Origin: Marinifilum_A sediminis
GTDB lineage: Bacteria > Bacteroidota > Bacteroidia > Bacteroidales > Marinifilaceae
Length of the DNA stretch: 64,000 nucleotides
Reading direction: 5' to 3'
NCBI GenBank assembly: GCA_947496465.1
Contig: CANMCX010000011.1
Span: 71,733 to 135,732, forward strand
A program made the translations under genes and the position numbers. The notes under the pieces are model-generated. The model was given only the letters and a program-made list of their open reading frames with translations, did not search any database and was not told the DNA's origin. Below are positions 33,549 to 41,138 of this stretch, in pieces. Numbering within the stretch: position 1 is the stretch's first letter; every line of letters starts with the position of its first letter.

Positions 33549-34985
33549 ATGAATACATGGATTGTTTTTGGAGTAGTTTTTGGCTATTTCGCACTACTTA
33601 TGCTTGTATCGTGGTTGACATCACGAAATAGCAGTAATGAAACTTTTTTTACAGGAAATCGACGATCGCCATGGTATTTGGTGGCTTTTGGGATGATTGG
33701 AGCATCTTTATCTGGAGTTACTTTTATATCTGTTCCAGGTGAAGTAGGAAATACTGGTTGGAGTTATTTTCAATTTGTTTTGGGGAACTTAGTTGGTTAT
33801 TGGGTGGTTGCCAAAGCATTAATTCCACTTTATTATAAACTGAAATTGGTTTCGATTTATGCTTATTTAAATCAAAGGTTTGGCTTTAGAACTTATAAAA
33901 CAGGATCTTTTTTCTTTTTGGTATCTCAAACTATTGGTGCTTCATTCCGTTTATTTCTAGTTGCAGGAGTTTTACAATTGGCTTTTTTTAATGCTTTTAA
34001 TATCCCTTTTTGGGCTACAGTATTAATTACCATTATCTTGATTTGGTGTTATACCTTTCGTGGAGGAATTAAAACCATTGTTTGGACAGATACATTTCAA
34101 ACATTATTTATGCTGGGATCTGTTATTATCACCATCATTGTGATTGCAAATAGATTAGATTATAGCGCTATCGATATGATATATAATATTGGGGAGCATG
34201 AATATTCAAAAATATTTAGCTGGGATTGGCAATCGCCACGTAATTTCTTTAAGCAATTTTTAGCCGGAATAGCTGTTGTTATTGTTATGAATGGTTTGGA
34301 TCAGAATATGATGCAAAAAAACCTTACCTGTAAGAATACAAAAGAAGCTCAAAAGAATGTGTATTACTTCAGTTTCTCCTTTGTTCTGGCTAATATCCTG
34401 TTTTTATCCTTAGGTGTGTTGTTATACGTTTTCGCACAACAACAAGGAATTTCCTTGCCCACAAAAAGTGATGATATGTATGCTTTCTTAGCTTTAAATC
34501 ATTTTGGTTTATTGGCTGGAATTGTATTCCTTTTGGGGATAACTGCTGCCGCATACTCAAGTGCTGATTCGGCATTAACAGCCTTGACAACTTCATTTTG
34601 TGTTGATTTTTTAGGAGGGGATGTCACGCGAAGAAAGAGACTTTTAATTCACTTGATGTTTTCTGCTATCATGTTTTTTGTAATCGTATTGTTTGATATT
34701 TTAAATAATGATAGCGTTGTAACAGCAGTCTTTAAGGTTGCCGGGTACACTTATGGACCATTATTAGGATTGTTTGCATTTGGAATGGGAAGTAAAAGAT
34801 TGGTTCGTGACAAATGGGTTCCAGTTGTATGTGTTTTATCTCCTGTCTTAACTTATTTACTCAATTCTTATTCGGTTGAATTGTTGTGGGGGTATCGATT
34901 TGGTTTCGAGCTTCTTATTGCAAATGGATTAATAACTTTTGCAGGATTGTGGATTGTTTCATACTCATCAAACGAAAAGAAATAG
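33549..34985 (+). CDS. sodium:solute symporter, MurT-type MurNAc transporter candidate
   Basis: Integral membrane protein of 478 residues with about 13 segments in the SSS family pattern (VSWLTSRNSSNETFFTGNR at the N-terminus; GMIGASLSGVTFISVPG holds the sodium-site helix 1; AAAYSSADSALTALTTSF is the helix-8 sodium motif). In Tannerella a sodium symporter (MurT) carries MurNAc and is encoded with murK and murQ (established knowledge as I recall it). Together with NamZ and MurK-MurQ here, MurNAc or a similar amino sugar is a good substrate guess. Other sugars remain possible. Confidence 0.9.
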   Translation: MNTWIVFGVVFGYFALLMLVSWLTSRNSSNETFFTGNRRSPWYLVAFGMIGASLSGVTFISVPGEVGNTGWSYFQFVLGNLVGYWVVAKALIPLYYKLKLVSIYAYLNQRFGFRTYKTGSFFFLVSQTIGASFRLFLVAGVLQLAFFNAFNIPFWATVLITIILIWCYTFRGGIKTIVWTDTFQTLFMLGSVIITIIVIANRLDYSAIDMIYNIGEHEYSKIFSWDWQSPRNFFKQFLAGIAVVIVMNGLDQNMMQKNLTCKNTKEAQKNVYYFSFSFVLANILFLSLGVLLYVFAQQQGISLPTKSDDMYAFLALNHFGLLAGIVFLLGITAAAYSSADSALTALTTSFCVDFLGGDVTRRKRLLIHLMFSAIMFFVIVLFDILNNDSVVTAVFKVAGYTYGPLLGLFAFGMGSKRLVRDKWVPVVCVLSPVLTYLLNSYSVELLWGYRFGFELLIANGLITFAGLWIVSYSSNEKK

Positions 34986-35010
34986 AAGAGCGTTAAATTT
35001 GCTATTAAAT

Positions 35011-35049
35011 AATAAAGGTGGGATCTAAGAATTAGATCCCACCTTTATT
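35011..35049. terminator. bidirectional terminator between symporter and serine hydrolase genes
   Basis: AATAAAGGTGGGATCTAA (35011-35028), loop GAA, and its complement (35032-35049), with A/T runs at both ends, between convergent genes. Confidence 0.92.
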
Positions 35050-35083
35050 TTATATTGATTGTAAAATTACTTTTTTCGAAATC

Positions 35084-37018
35084 TTAGTTTGCAGTTGAAT
35101 TCTTTTCCTTAAATACTCGTATTGCATCGTAAATTCCCTGATGAATAGCTGTTCTTATATTCTTCTTGTAAATCTCTCTGCTTTTTCTGCTTGGGTGAAC
35201 TCTGTTTGATAGAAAAATGTAAATCAATTGTTCTTTTGGATCTGCCCAAACAAATGTTCCTGTAAAACCAGAGTGACCAAAACTTTCTTTACTTGCTCCA
35301 TAAGCTGGGTAGCATTCTTGAAGAGATAAGGTATCATTTCCAAATAATGGCTTATCAAAGCCTAAGCCTCTTCTGTTATTATTTTCAGGAAATTGGGTTT
35401 TTGTAAACTTTCTCATTGTTTTTTCTGATATATATCTTCTTCCTCCATATTCTCCCATTTGTACATACATTTGAATTAGCTTTGCCAAGTCGTTTGCGGT
35501 TGAAAACAAACCAGCATTACCGGATATTCCGCCCATCATTGCACAACCTTCATCATCTACATAACCATGAAGTAAGGTGTTTCTGAAATCATTGTCGTAC
35601 TCCGTGGGTATAATTCTATCTGTAGAGAAGTTTTTGTAAGCATTAAAATCTAAAGTATAAGCTCCTAAAGGCTTATATAATTCATTCTTTATAAAATCAT
35701 CGTAGGTATTATTTGTTATATTTTCGATCATTTTTGGGAATAAATAAAAAGACAAACCGGAATACTTGTAGTGTTTCTCTGGGAGTAATTCAGATTTTTT
35801 AATAGCCTTATAAATTTTCTTTCTATAATTCTTATTAAGAAACATGTGTGGAGCTACTTCTACAGGATATTTTCGAGATTGTCTATAACTATAAGTTCGC
35901 TTTTTAAATTGATTGGAACTATCTACTGTATTTTTCCAAAAGGCTATCCATGGTTTCAGTTGTGCTTGGTGTGCCAATACATCTCTAAAAATAATATCTT
36001 CTTTATCGGTTCTTTTAAAATCTTTCCAGTACAATGAAAATTTTTCATCCATATTAATTTTACCATTGTCAGCAAGTTGCATAATAGCTGGTAAGGGGCC
36101 TGTGATTTTTGTTACAGAAGCTAAATCATATATATCATTAGGCAATACAGGTAATAGTTTATTATAAGAGTGATAACCAAAGCATTCATGATAAATTATC
36201 TTTCGGTCTTTAGCTACAAGTACTTGACAACCGGGGAATGCGTTAAATTTAAGCCCAACATTCGCAACCGAATCAATTGTTTTATGTAAGGTTTCAGAAT
36301 CAATGCCTGCTACTTCTGGTGATGTATATTGAAATCTAATTTCTCCTTTTGTTATTTTTCCTGATTTTGCGGGATATTTGCCAAGTTCATGATCAAGAAC
36401 TCCTTTTGATGAGATTCCACCAAAGATAATTTGAGCTGCTGTTTTCTGTACTTGTTCGGTAGAAGTTTTCGCAAATAGTAAAGATGATGGATTATTGTTC
36501 TCCTTTACTAAGATTTCTGAATTAGGAGTGTTAAACAAAACCGCGATTGTTTCACTTGCTGTGGTAGTATTCGATATAAAATTATCAACTAGATCAATTT
36601 TGTTATCTGATATGTTTCGAAGGCTAAAAATAACGATATCATTAGATTTTAAATTTATGTCAATCCAATCAGTTTTTTTATTTAATGAATCAACGTGAAA
36701 CTGATAACATTCAATCTTTGTATACTTTTTTAGCATTTGCTGAAAAGGTGAAATTACTTGTGTTGTATCTGTATTAATAGATATCGAAACGATTTTATTC
36801 TTCTCTAGATTATATATGGGAATTAAGTCATTTCTATTTTCTAATACACAAATCGAATCAGCCATTTTCTTTGAATTCTGTATTATTAAATCGGCTGTTT
36901 TTGTGTGAAGAGATAATTCTATCGGATGAGAATTACAGTTTTTGTGAGATTGTTCTTGTGCTTTTAAGACTAACGAACTAAAGCATATTAATACTACAAG
37001 TAAATATAGACGTATCAT
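35084..37018 (-). CDS. AmiE-like serine hydrolase with orphan GH3 C-terminal domain
   Basis: Exported 644-residue protein (signal peptide ends LKA, 20). Residues about 36-215 look like the C-terminal domain of a GH3 enzyme (IIQNSKKMADSICVLENRND, then AAQIIFGGISSKGVL), but the GH3 N-terminal catalytic barrel is absent. Residues about 240-630 are a beta-lactamase-type serine hydrolase: DLASVTKI gives Ser301-x-x-Lys304, YSGLSF the Tyr motif, and FGHSGFTGT the HSG/KTG-like motif. NagZ-AmiE fusions with the full GH3 barrel are common in Bacteroidetes. This one should act only as the amidase (MurNAc-L-Ala cleavage, by analogy with Bacillus AmiE) unless another protein supplies NagZ. Divergent from anmK. 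Confidence 0.87.
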   Translation of the reverse strand: MIRLYLLVVLICFSSLVLKAQEQSHKNCNSHPIELSLHTKTADLIIQNSKKMADSICVLENRNDLIPIYNLEKNKIVSISINTDTTQVISPFQQMLKKYTKIECYQFHVDSLNKKTDWIDINLKSNDIVIFSLRNISDNKIDLVDNFISNTTTASETIAVLFNTPNSEILVKENNNPSSLLFAKTSTEQVQKTAAQIIFGGISSKGVLDHELGKYPAKSGKITKGEIRFQYTSPEVAGIDSETLHKTIDSVANVGLKFNAFPGCQVLVAKDRKIIYHECFGYHSYNKLLPVLPNDIYDLASVTKITGPLPAIMQLADNGKINMDEKFSLYWKDFKRTDKEDIIFRDVLAHQAQLKPWIAFWKNTVDSSNQFKKRTYSYRQSRKYPVEVAPHMFLNKNYRKKIYKAIKKSELLPEKHYKYSGLSFYLFPKMIENITNNTYDDFIKNELYKPLGAYTLDFNAYKNFSTDRIIPTEYDNDFRNTLLHGYVDDEGCAMMGGISGNAGLFSTANDLAKLIQMYVQMGEYGGRRYISEKTMRKFTKTQFPENNNRRGLGFDKPLFGNDTLSLQECYPAYGASKESFGHSGFTGTFVWADPKEQLIYIFLSNRVHPSRKSREIYKKNIRTAIHQGIYDAIRVFKEKNSTAN

Positions 37019-37068
37019 AAAATAGTAAATTATTAAAATATGAGGTAAATATAGATATATTCGCCATA

Positions 37069-37086
37069 TTTGTAATACATCATATC
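37069..37086 (-). promoter_or_regulatory. candidate GntR operator, serine-hydrolase side
   Basis: TTTGTAATACATCATATC; its left half TTGTAATACAT fits the recurrent palindrome. It lies 51-68 bases upstream of the serine hydrolase start. Confidence 0.45.
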
Positions 37087-37260
37087 AAAAAAATCATATT
37101 CTAGTTTATTCTTGAAATAAGAGTACATTATTAATGTAATAAATTTCAATATATCGGTCAATGTAGTTGTATTTAGGTGAATAGGTGTAGGTTGTTGAAT
37201 GGAATAATCTTACAACTAAATATTTTTAATTGTATAGTAATTGGAATTTTATTGTTAATG

Positions 37261-37278
37261 TATGACATGTATGATATG
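37261..37278 (+). promoter_or_regulatory. candidate GntR operator before anmK
   Basis: TATGACATGTATGATATG, centred on ACATGT, 68 bases upstream of the anmK start. Confidence 0.5.
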
Positions 37279-37345
37279 TTGTTAGAGTAATACTTAAGAT
37301 TAAGTGTAAATAAACATGAACTAAAATTACTAAGAATTTGGACAT

Positions 37346-38449
37346 ATGAGTAAGTATATAGGCGTAATGTCGGGTACTAGTTTAGATGGTGTTGATGCTG
37401 TACTGGTTTCAATTAAGAACGATAATGTTGAGGTTATTAAAAGTGTATCTCATGATTTTCCATCTGATTTGGTTAATGACCTTAAGAGATTACTGGAAGA
37501 GGGAATTATTTCGCTACAGAAACTTGGAGAAATTAATTACCGCTTGGGTTTGGTTTATGCTAATTGTGTTAATGATTTAATTTTAAAGGCTGGAATAAAT
37601 TCTGATGAGGTGACAGCAATAGGTTGTCACGGACAAACTGTATTTCATGATCCAAGAAGTAAGTATCCTTTCTCGATGCAGCTTGGAGATGGTAATGTGT
37701 TAGCTGCAAAGACTGGAGTTGACGCAATTATGGATTTTAGAGGAATGGATATTGCTTTTGGTGGAGAAGGAGCTCCTTTGACTCCTGCTTTTCATCAAGA
37801 ATTTTTCAAAGAACAAAATGAGAATAGAGTGATTTTAAATCTTGGTGGAATTGCTAATGTTACAGTTCTTAACGAAGATAAAATATTAGGATTCGATACA
37901 GGTCCAGCGAATTGTTTGATAGATTTATGGATACAGAATGAATTGGGAAAACAGTTTGATAAAAACGGAGATTGGGCTCGATCTGGTAATATTCATAGTG
38001 AATTGTTGACTCATTTTATGAATGAAGATTATTTTAAACTTAAAGCTCCAAAGAGTACAGGCAAGGAATTATTCAACCTAGAGTGGATTAAAGAAAAACT
38101 AGTCGATTTTCCAAATATTTCCAATAAAGATGTTCAAGCTACAATCACAGAGTTAACTGCCAGATCAATTGCAGAAGCTATTCATCTTTATGCTTCTAAT
38201 ATAGATGCAATGTATATATGTGGTGGAGGTGCTTTTAATTTATATCTACGAGAAAGATTAAGTCATTATATGCCGAAAATAAAAATATCTACTACTTCGG
38301 ACCTAGGTATTCCCGAGCAATTGGTTGAAGCTGTTGCATTTGCATGGTTGGCTCATCAAAGAGTTAATGAGTTATCTGGTAATTTACCAAGTGTGACCGG
38401 ATCAGGTAATACCGCCATTCTTGGTTGTGTTTATAAATATATAGGGTAG
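37346..38449 (+). CDS. anmK: anhydro-N-acetylmuramic acid kinase
   Basis: Opens and phosphorylates 1,6-anhydro-MurNAc to MurNAc-6-P in the cytosol, the substrate of MurQ. All the family motifs are present over 367 residues: IGVMSGTSLDGVDAVLV, AIGCHGQTVFHDP, DFRGMDIAFGGEGAPLTP (with the catalytic Asp), LNLGGIANVT, GFDTGPANCLIDLW and YICGGGAFNLYLRERL. An anhydro sugar arises from lytic transglycosylases, so AnmK goes with the AmpG route, while MurK serves free MurNAc from NamZ. Single gene, with an operator upstream. Confidence 0.97.
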   Translation: MSKYIGVMSGTSLDGVDAVLVSIKNDNVEVIKSVSHDFPSDLVNDLKRLLEEGIISLQKLGEINYRLGLVYANCVNDLILKAGINSDEVTAIGCHGQTVFHDPRSKYPFSMQLGDGNVLAAKTGVDAIMDFRGMDIAFGGEGAPLTPAFHQEFFKEQNENRVILNLGGIANVTVLNEDKILGFDTGPANCLIDLWIQNELGKQFDKNGDWARSGNIHSELLTHFMNEDYFKLKAPKSTGKELFNLEWIKEKLVDFPNISNKDVQATITELTARSIAEAIHLYASNIDAMYICGGGAFNLYLRERLSHYMPKIKISTTSDLGIPEQLVEAVAFAWLAHQRVNELSGNLPSVTGSGNTAILGCVYKYIG

Positions 38450-38756
38450 AGGTCAGTCATATTAGGTAATTGCCTTTTTCGATTAAGTAGATCTTAATAT
38501 GGAGATTTTTGTACTACAAATTTTTACAATCTTATAGTATTTCTATAAATTGTATGTTCCTTCTGTTGAACTTGACTTTAGTTTTACTATTTGTGTACTG
38601 CCTATGTGTAGTTGCCTGTAAGTCGTAATTTGCCATATTTGGGTGTAAATCTGAACAATGCGACATGTTGTAAAACATGCAATTATGTCTTGGCTTTAAG
38701 TGTATGTGTTATATTTTTGGAATCATGTAAGATGTAATACCAATTATTTTAATGCA
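38450..38756 (+). other. 307-base intergenic region before the C40 peptidase gene
   Basis: No gene. The right 100 bases hold the promoter and operators described separately. The left 200 bases are AT-rich and show nothing that I can name; no anmK terminator was recognised. Confidence 0.5.
38661..38743 (+). promoter_or_regulatory. promoter and operators of the C40 peptidase gene
   Basis: TATTTTTG (38712-38719) fits the -7 consensus, with TTG (38690-38692) 19 bases upstream. TCATGTAAGATGTAATACCAA (bases 38723-38743), a relative of the recurrent palindrome, covers the expected start of transcription. A second partial match, CGACATGTTGTAAAACATG (38661-38679), lies upstream of the -33 site. Confidence 0.55.
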
Positions 38757-39932
38757 ATGAAACAAATTTCATTTATAGTACTTTTTTTAATGTGTGTAGC
38801 TTGTTCTAATAATTTGGAATTATTACAGCGAGTGGAGCAAATATCAAATGGGCTTAAAAATAAGTTGGCTCCAGATAGCAGGGAAGCCATATATCAAATA
38901 AAGTTCTATTTCGAGAAAAATAATAAGTTAGTGATTAGGGGTGAAACTTCTCTGCCAGATGCGAAAAGCGCCTTATTGACGGCTGTTAAAGAATTAGGAG
39001 TTCAATGTATAGATAGTGTAAGCTTACTACCTGATGAGAAATTGGGAGAAAGAAATTGGGCTCTGATAAATTTAAGTGTTGTTAATCTTAGAGCAAATCC
39101 AAGGCATTCGGCAGAGCTTGTTTCTCAAGCCATAATGGGTACTCCCGTAAAAATCCTTAAGAAAGAAAATTCTTGGTATTTAGTTCAAACTCCCGATAAG
39201 TACATTGCTTGGGTGGATGCAGCCGCATTAAATCTCAGAAATGAACAGGAGTTGCAAAATTGGAGAGAATCTGAAAGAATAATTTTTAAACCATCTTTTG
39301 AGGTTGCCTCTAGTGGTAATGGTAAAGAAGTGGTTACTGATATTGTAGCAGGATCTATTCTAGAGATTGATACAATTATTGGAGGAAATTATTTGTTGAA
39401 ACTACCTGATGGACGCTCTATTGGATTGGATAAAGAGAAATGTGAGAAGTTTAATGAATGGAAAGTTAAAAACATTACCGATGTATCCATTTTGACTTTA
39501 ACAGCTAAGCAATTTATGGGAAGACCTTATTTATGGGGTGGTACTTCTTCGAAGGGAGTGGATTGTAGTGGTTTTGTAAAGTCAGTTTATTTTATGAATG
39601 GTATCATTCTCGCACGTGATGCATCCTTACAGTTCCTTCATGGTCAATCGATTTTACCAAGCCAAGGATTTATGGATTTAAGAGAAGGTGATTTGGTGTT
39701 TTTCGGTAGAAAGGCTGCAGAAGATGCAAATCAAAAGGTTACTCATGTTGGAATGTATATGAAGGATGGTGAATTTATTCATTCTGCTGGTCGTGTTAAG
39801 ATTAATAGTTTCGATCCGAAAGCTTATAATTTCAGTAATTATAGAACTGTAAGTTGGTTGGGAGGACGAAGAATTTTAAATAGAATTGGCGAGAATGGAA
39901 TTGTACGTGTAGCAAATCATCCTTGGTATTAA
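38757..39932 (+). CDS. C40 (NlpC/P60) endopeptidase, YkfC-like lipoprotein
   Basis: Lipoprotein (lipobox CVAC, Cys16) of 391 residues. After the signal come bacterial SH3-like domains (about 100-250, with LSVVNLRANPRHSAELVSQA) and a C-terminal NlpC/P60 domain: GGTSSKGVDCSGFVKSVYF has the catalytic Cys, THVGMYMKDGEFIHSAG the His. It fits gamma-D-glutamyl-L-diamino acid endopeptidases of the YkfC type, which release L-Ala-D-Glu from stem peptides. The next gene is the matching dipeptide epimerase, 15 bases away; this pair mirrors ykfC-ykfB. ATG 38757 is used; an upstream ATG at 38703 would lie ahead of the promoter -7 site. Confidence 0.93.
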   Translation: MKQISFIVLFLMCVACSNNLELLQRVEQISNGLKNKLAPDSREAIYQIKFYFEKNNKLVIRGETSLPDAKSALLTAVKELGVQCIDSVSLLPDEKLGERNWALINLSVVNLRANPRHSAELVSQAIMGTPVKILKKENSWYLVQTPDKYIAWVDAAALNLRNEQELQNWRESERIIFKPSFEVASSGNGKEVVTDIVAGSILEIDTIIGGNYLLKLPDGRSIGLDKEKCEKFNEWKVKNITDVSILTLTAKQFMGRPYLWGGTSSKGVDCSGFVKSVYFMNGIILARDASLQFLHGQSILPSQGFMDLREGDLVFFGRKAAEDANQKVTHVGMYMKDGEFIHSAGRVKINSFDPKAYNFSNYRTVSWLGGRRILNRIGENGIVRVANHPWY

Positions 39933-39947
39933 AAGAAATAACTACAA

Positions 39948-41087
39948 ATGAAAATTGATAGAAGGAAATTTTTAGGGAATACAGGTTTATTGCTAGGTGC
40001 TAGTTGTGTACTTCCATTGAATGGTGGTTGTGGTAATATAAGTGCCAATGAATCTAGCTATAAAGGTAAAGGATTAAAGTTAAGTTTTGAGCCGTATGAT
40101 TTGCAGTTGAAACATGTTTTCACTATCGCATCTTTTTCAAGAACAACTACACCAGTTATGCTTGTGAAAATTGAGTGGGGTGGTGTTATAGGTTATGGTG
40201 AGGCTTCTATGCCTCCATATTTGGGCGAATCTCACAAAACTGCTACTAAATTTTTAAAAAGTCTTAAGCTAAATCAATTTCATGATCCATTTCGATTGAA
40301 TGAAATTCTATCATATGTTGATGGTGTTGCAAGTGGTAATTGCGCGGCTAAGGCATCGGTTGATATTGCTCTTCATGATTTGATTGGAAAATTAATGGAG
40401 AAGCCATGGTTTAAAATATGGGGCTACAATAAAGAGGATACACCTGTTACAACTTTTACAATTGGCATTGATAAACCAGATGTTGTTGTTGAAAAAGTTA
40501 AGGAAGCTGTACCCTATAAAATGCTTAAGGTTAAAATTGGTAGAGGTAATGATGAGGAAATGATTAAAACAATTAGAACCGTTACCAAAATTCCTTTATG
40601 TGTTGATGTGAATCAAGGGTGGAAAGATAAACAGGAAGCCTTAGATAAAATTCATTGGTTGAAGGAACAAGGTGTTGTATTTGTTGAACAACCAATGGAT
40701 AAATATGATTTAGATACCATGGCTTGGTTGACACAGCATAGTCCTCTTCCAACTATTGCAGATGAAGGTATTCAGCGTTTAGCCGATATACCAAAATTGA
40801 GTGGAGCTTATTCAGGTATCAATATTAAGCTAATGAAATGTACAGGTATGCGTGAGGCGCATAAAATGATGAATTTGGCTCGATCATTAGATATGAAAGT
40901 AATGATAGGTTGTATGACCGAGACTTCGGTTGGAGTTAGTGCAGCAGCTCAACTTTCTCCTATGGTTGATTGGGCAGATCTGGATGGAAATTTATTAATA
41001 TCGAATGACCCATTTAAAGGTGTAACAGTTAAGGAAGGTAAAGTAATATTACCGGATCAATCTGGAATAGGAGTAATTAAATTATAA
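39948..41087 (+). CDS. L-Ala-D/L-Glu (dipeptide) epimerase with Tat/lipoprotein-like signal
   Basis: Enolase-superfamily enzyme of 379 residues. Barrel motifs: MLKVKIGRG (KxK), LCVDVNQGW (Asp), VFVEQPM (Glu), TIADEGI (Asp), INIKLMKCTG (Lys) and the C-terminal DLDG (D344, D346), the DxD signature that binds the dipeptide amino group. Unlike cytosolic YkfB/YcjG it begins MKIDRRKFLGNTG, a twin-arginine motif, and then has a lipobox-like LNGGC (Cys28). It therefore probably works in the periplasm, next to the YkfC-like lipoprotein made by the gene before it. It converts L-Ala-D-Glu to L-Ala-L-Glu so that ordinary peptidases can use it. Confidence 0.93.
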   Translation: MKIDRRKFLGNTGLLLGASCVLPLNGGCGNISANESSYKGKGLKLSFEPYDLQLKHVFTIASFSRTTTPVMLVKIEWGGVIGYGEASMPPYLGESHKTATKFLKSLKLNQFHDPFRLNEILSYVDGVASGNCAAKASVDIALHDLIGKLMEKPWFKIWGYNKEDTPVTTFTIGIDKPDVVVEKVKEAVPYKMLKVKIGRGNDEEMIKTIRTVTKIPLCVDVNQGWKDKQEALDKIHWLKEQGVVFVEQPMDKYDLDTMAWLTQHSPLPTIADEGIQRLADIPKLSGAYSGINIKLMKCTGMREAHKMMNLARSLDMKVMIGCMTETSVGVSAAAQLSPMVDWADLDGNLLISNDPFKGVTVKEGKVILPDQSGIGVIKL

Positions 41088-41138
41088 TTTGGAATCTAAA
41101 TTTAACACTATATAATTTGCTAATCTAAATTTAATACT

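Larger units (their letters stand above)
37019..37345. other. 327-base divergent regulatory region (serine hydrolase / anmK)
   Basis: No gene seen. It contains two operator-like near-palindromes, one for each side (37069-37086, 37261-37278). A weak -7 match, TATATTTA, faces the serine hydrolase. The -7 element for anmK is not clear. Confidence 0.6.

Noticed and set aside
35084..37345. Missing GH3 barrel hidden by a frameshift upstream of the serine hydrolase
   Set aside because: A signal peptide starts right at the gene start, and the 327 bases upstream hold only regulatory sites, far too short for a GH3 barrel.
41088..41138. Operator of the shared type before the SusC gene
   Set aside because: No match to the palindrome was seen in this 51-base gap.
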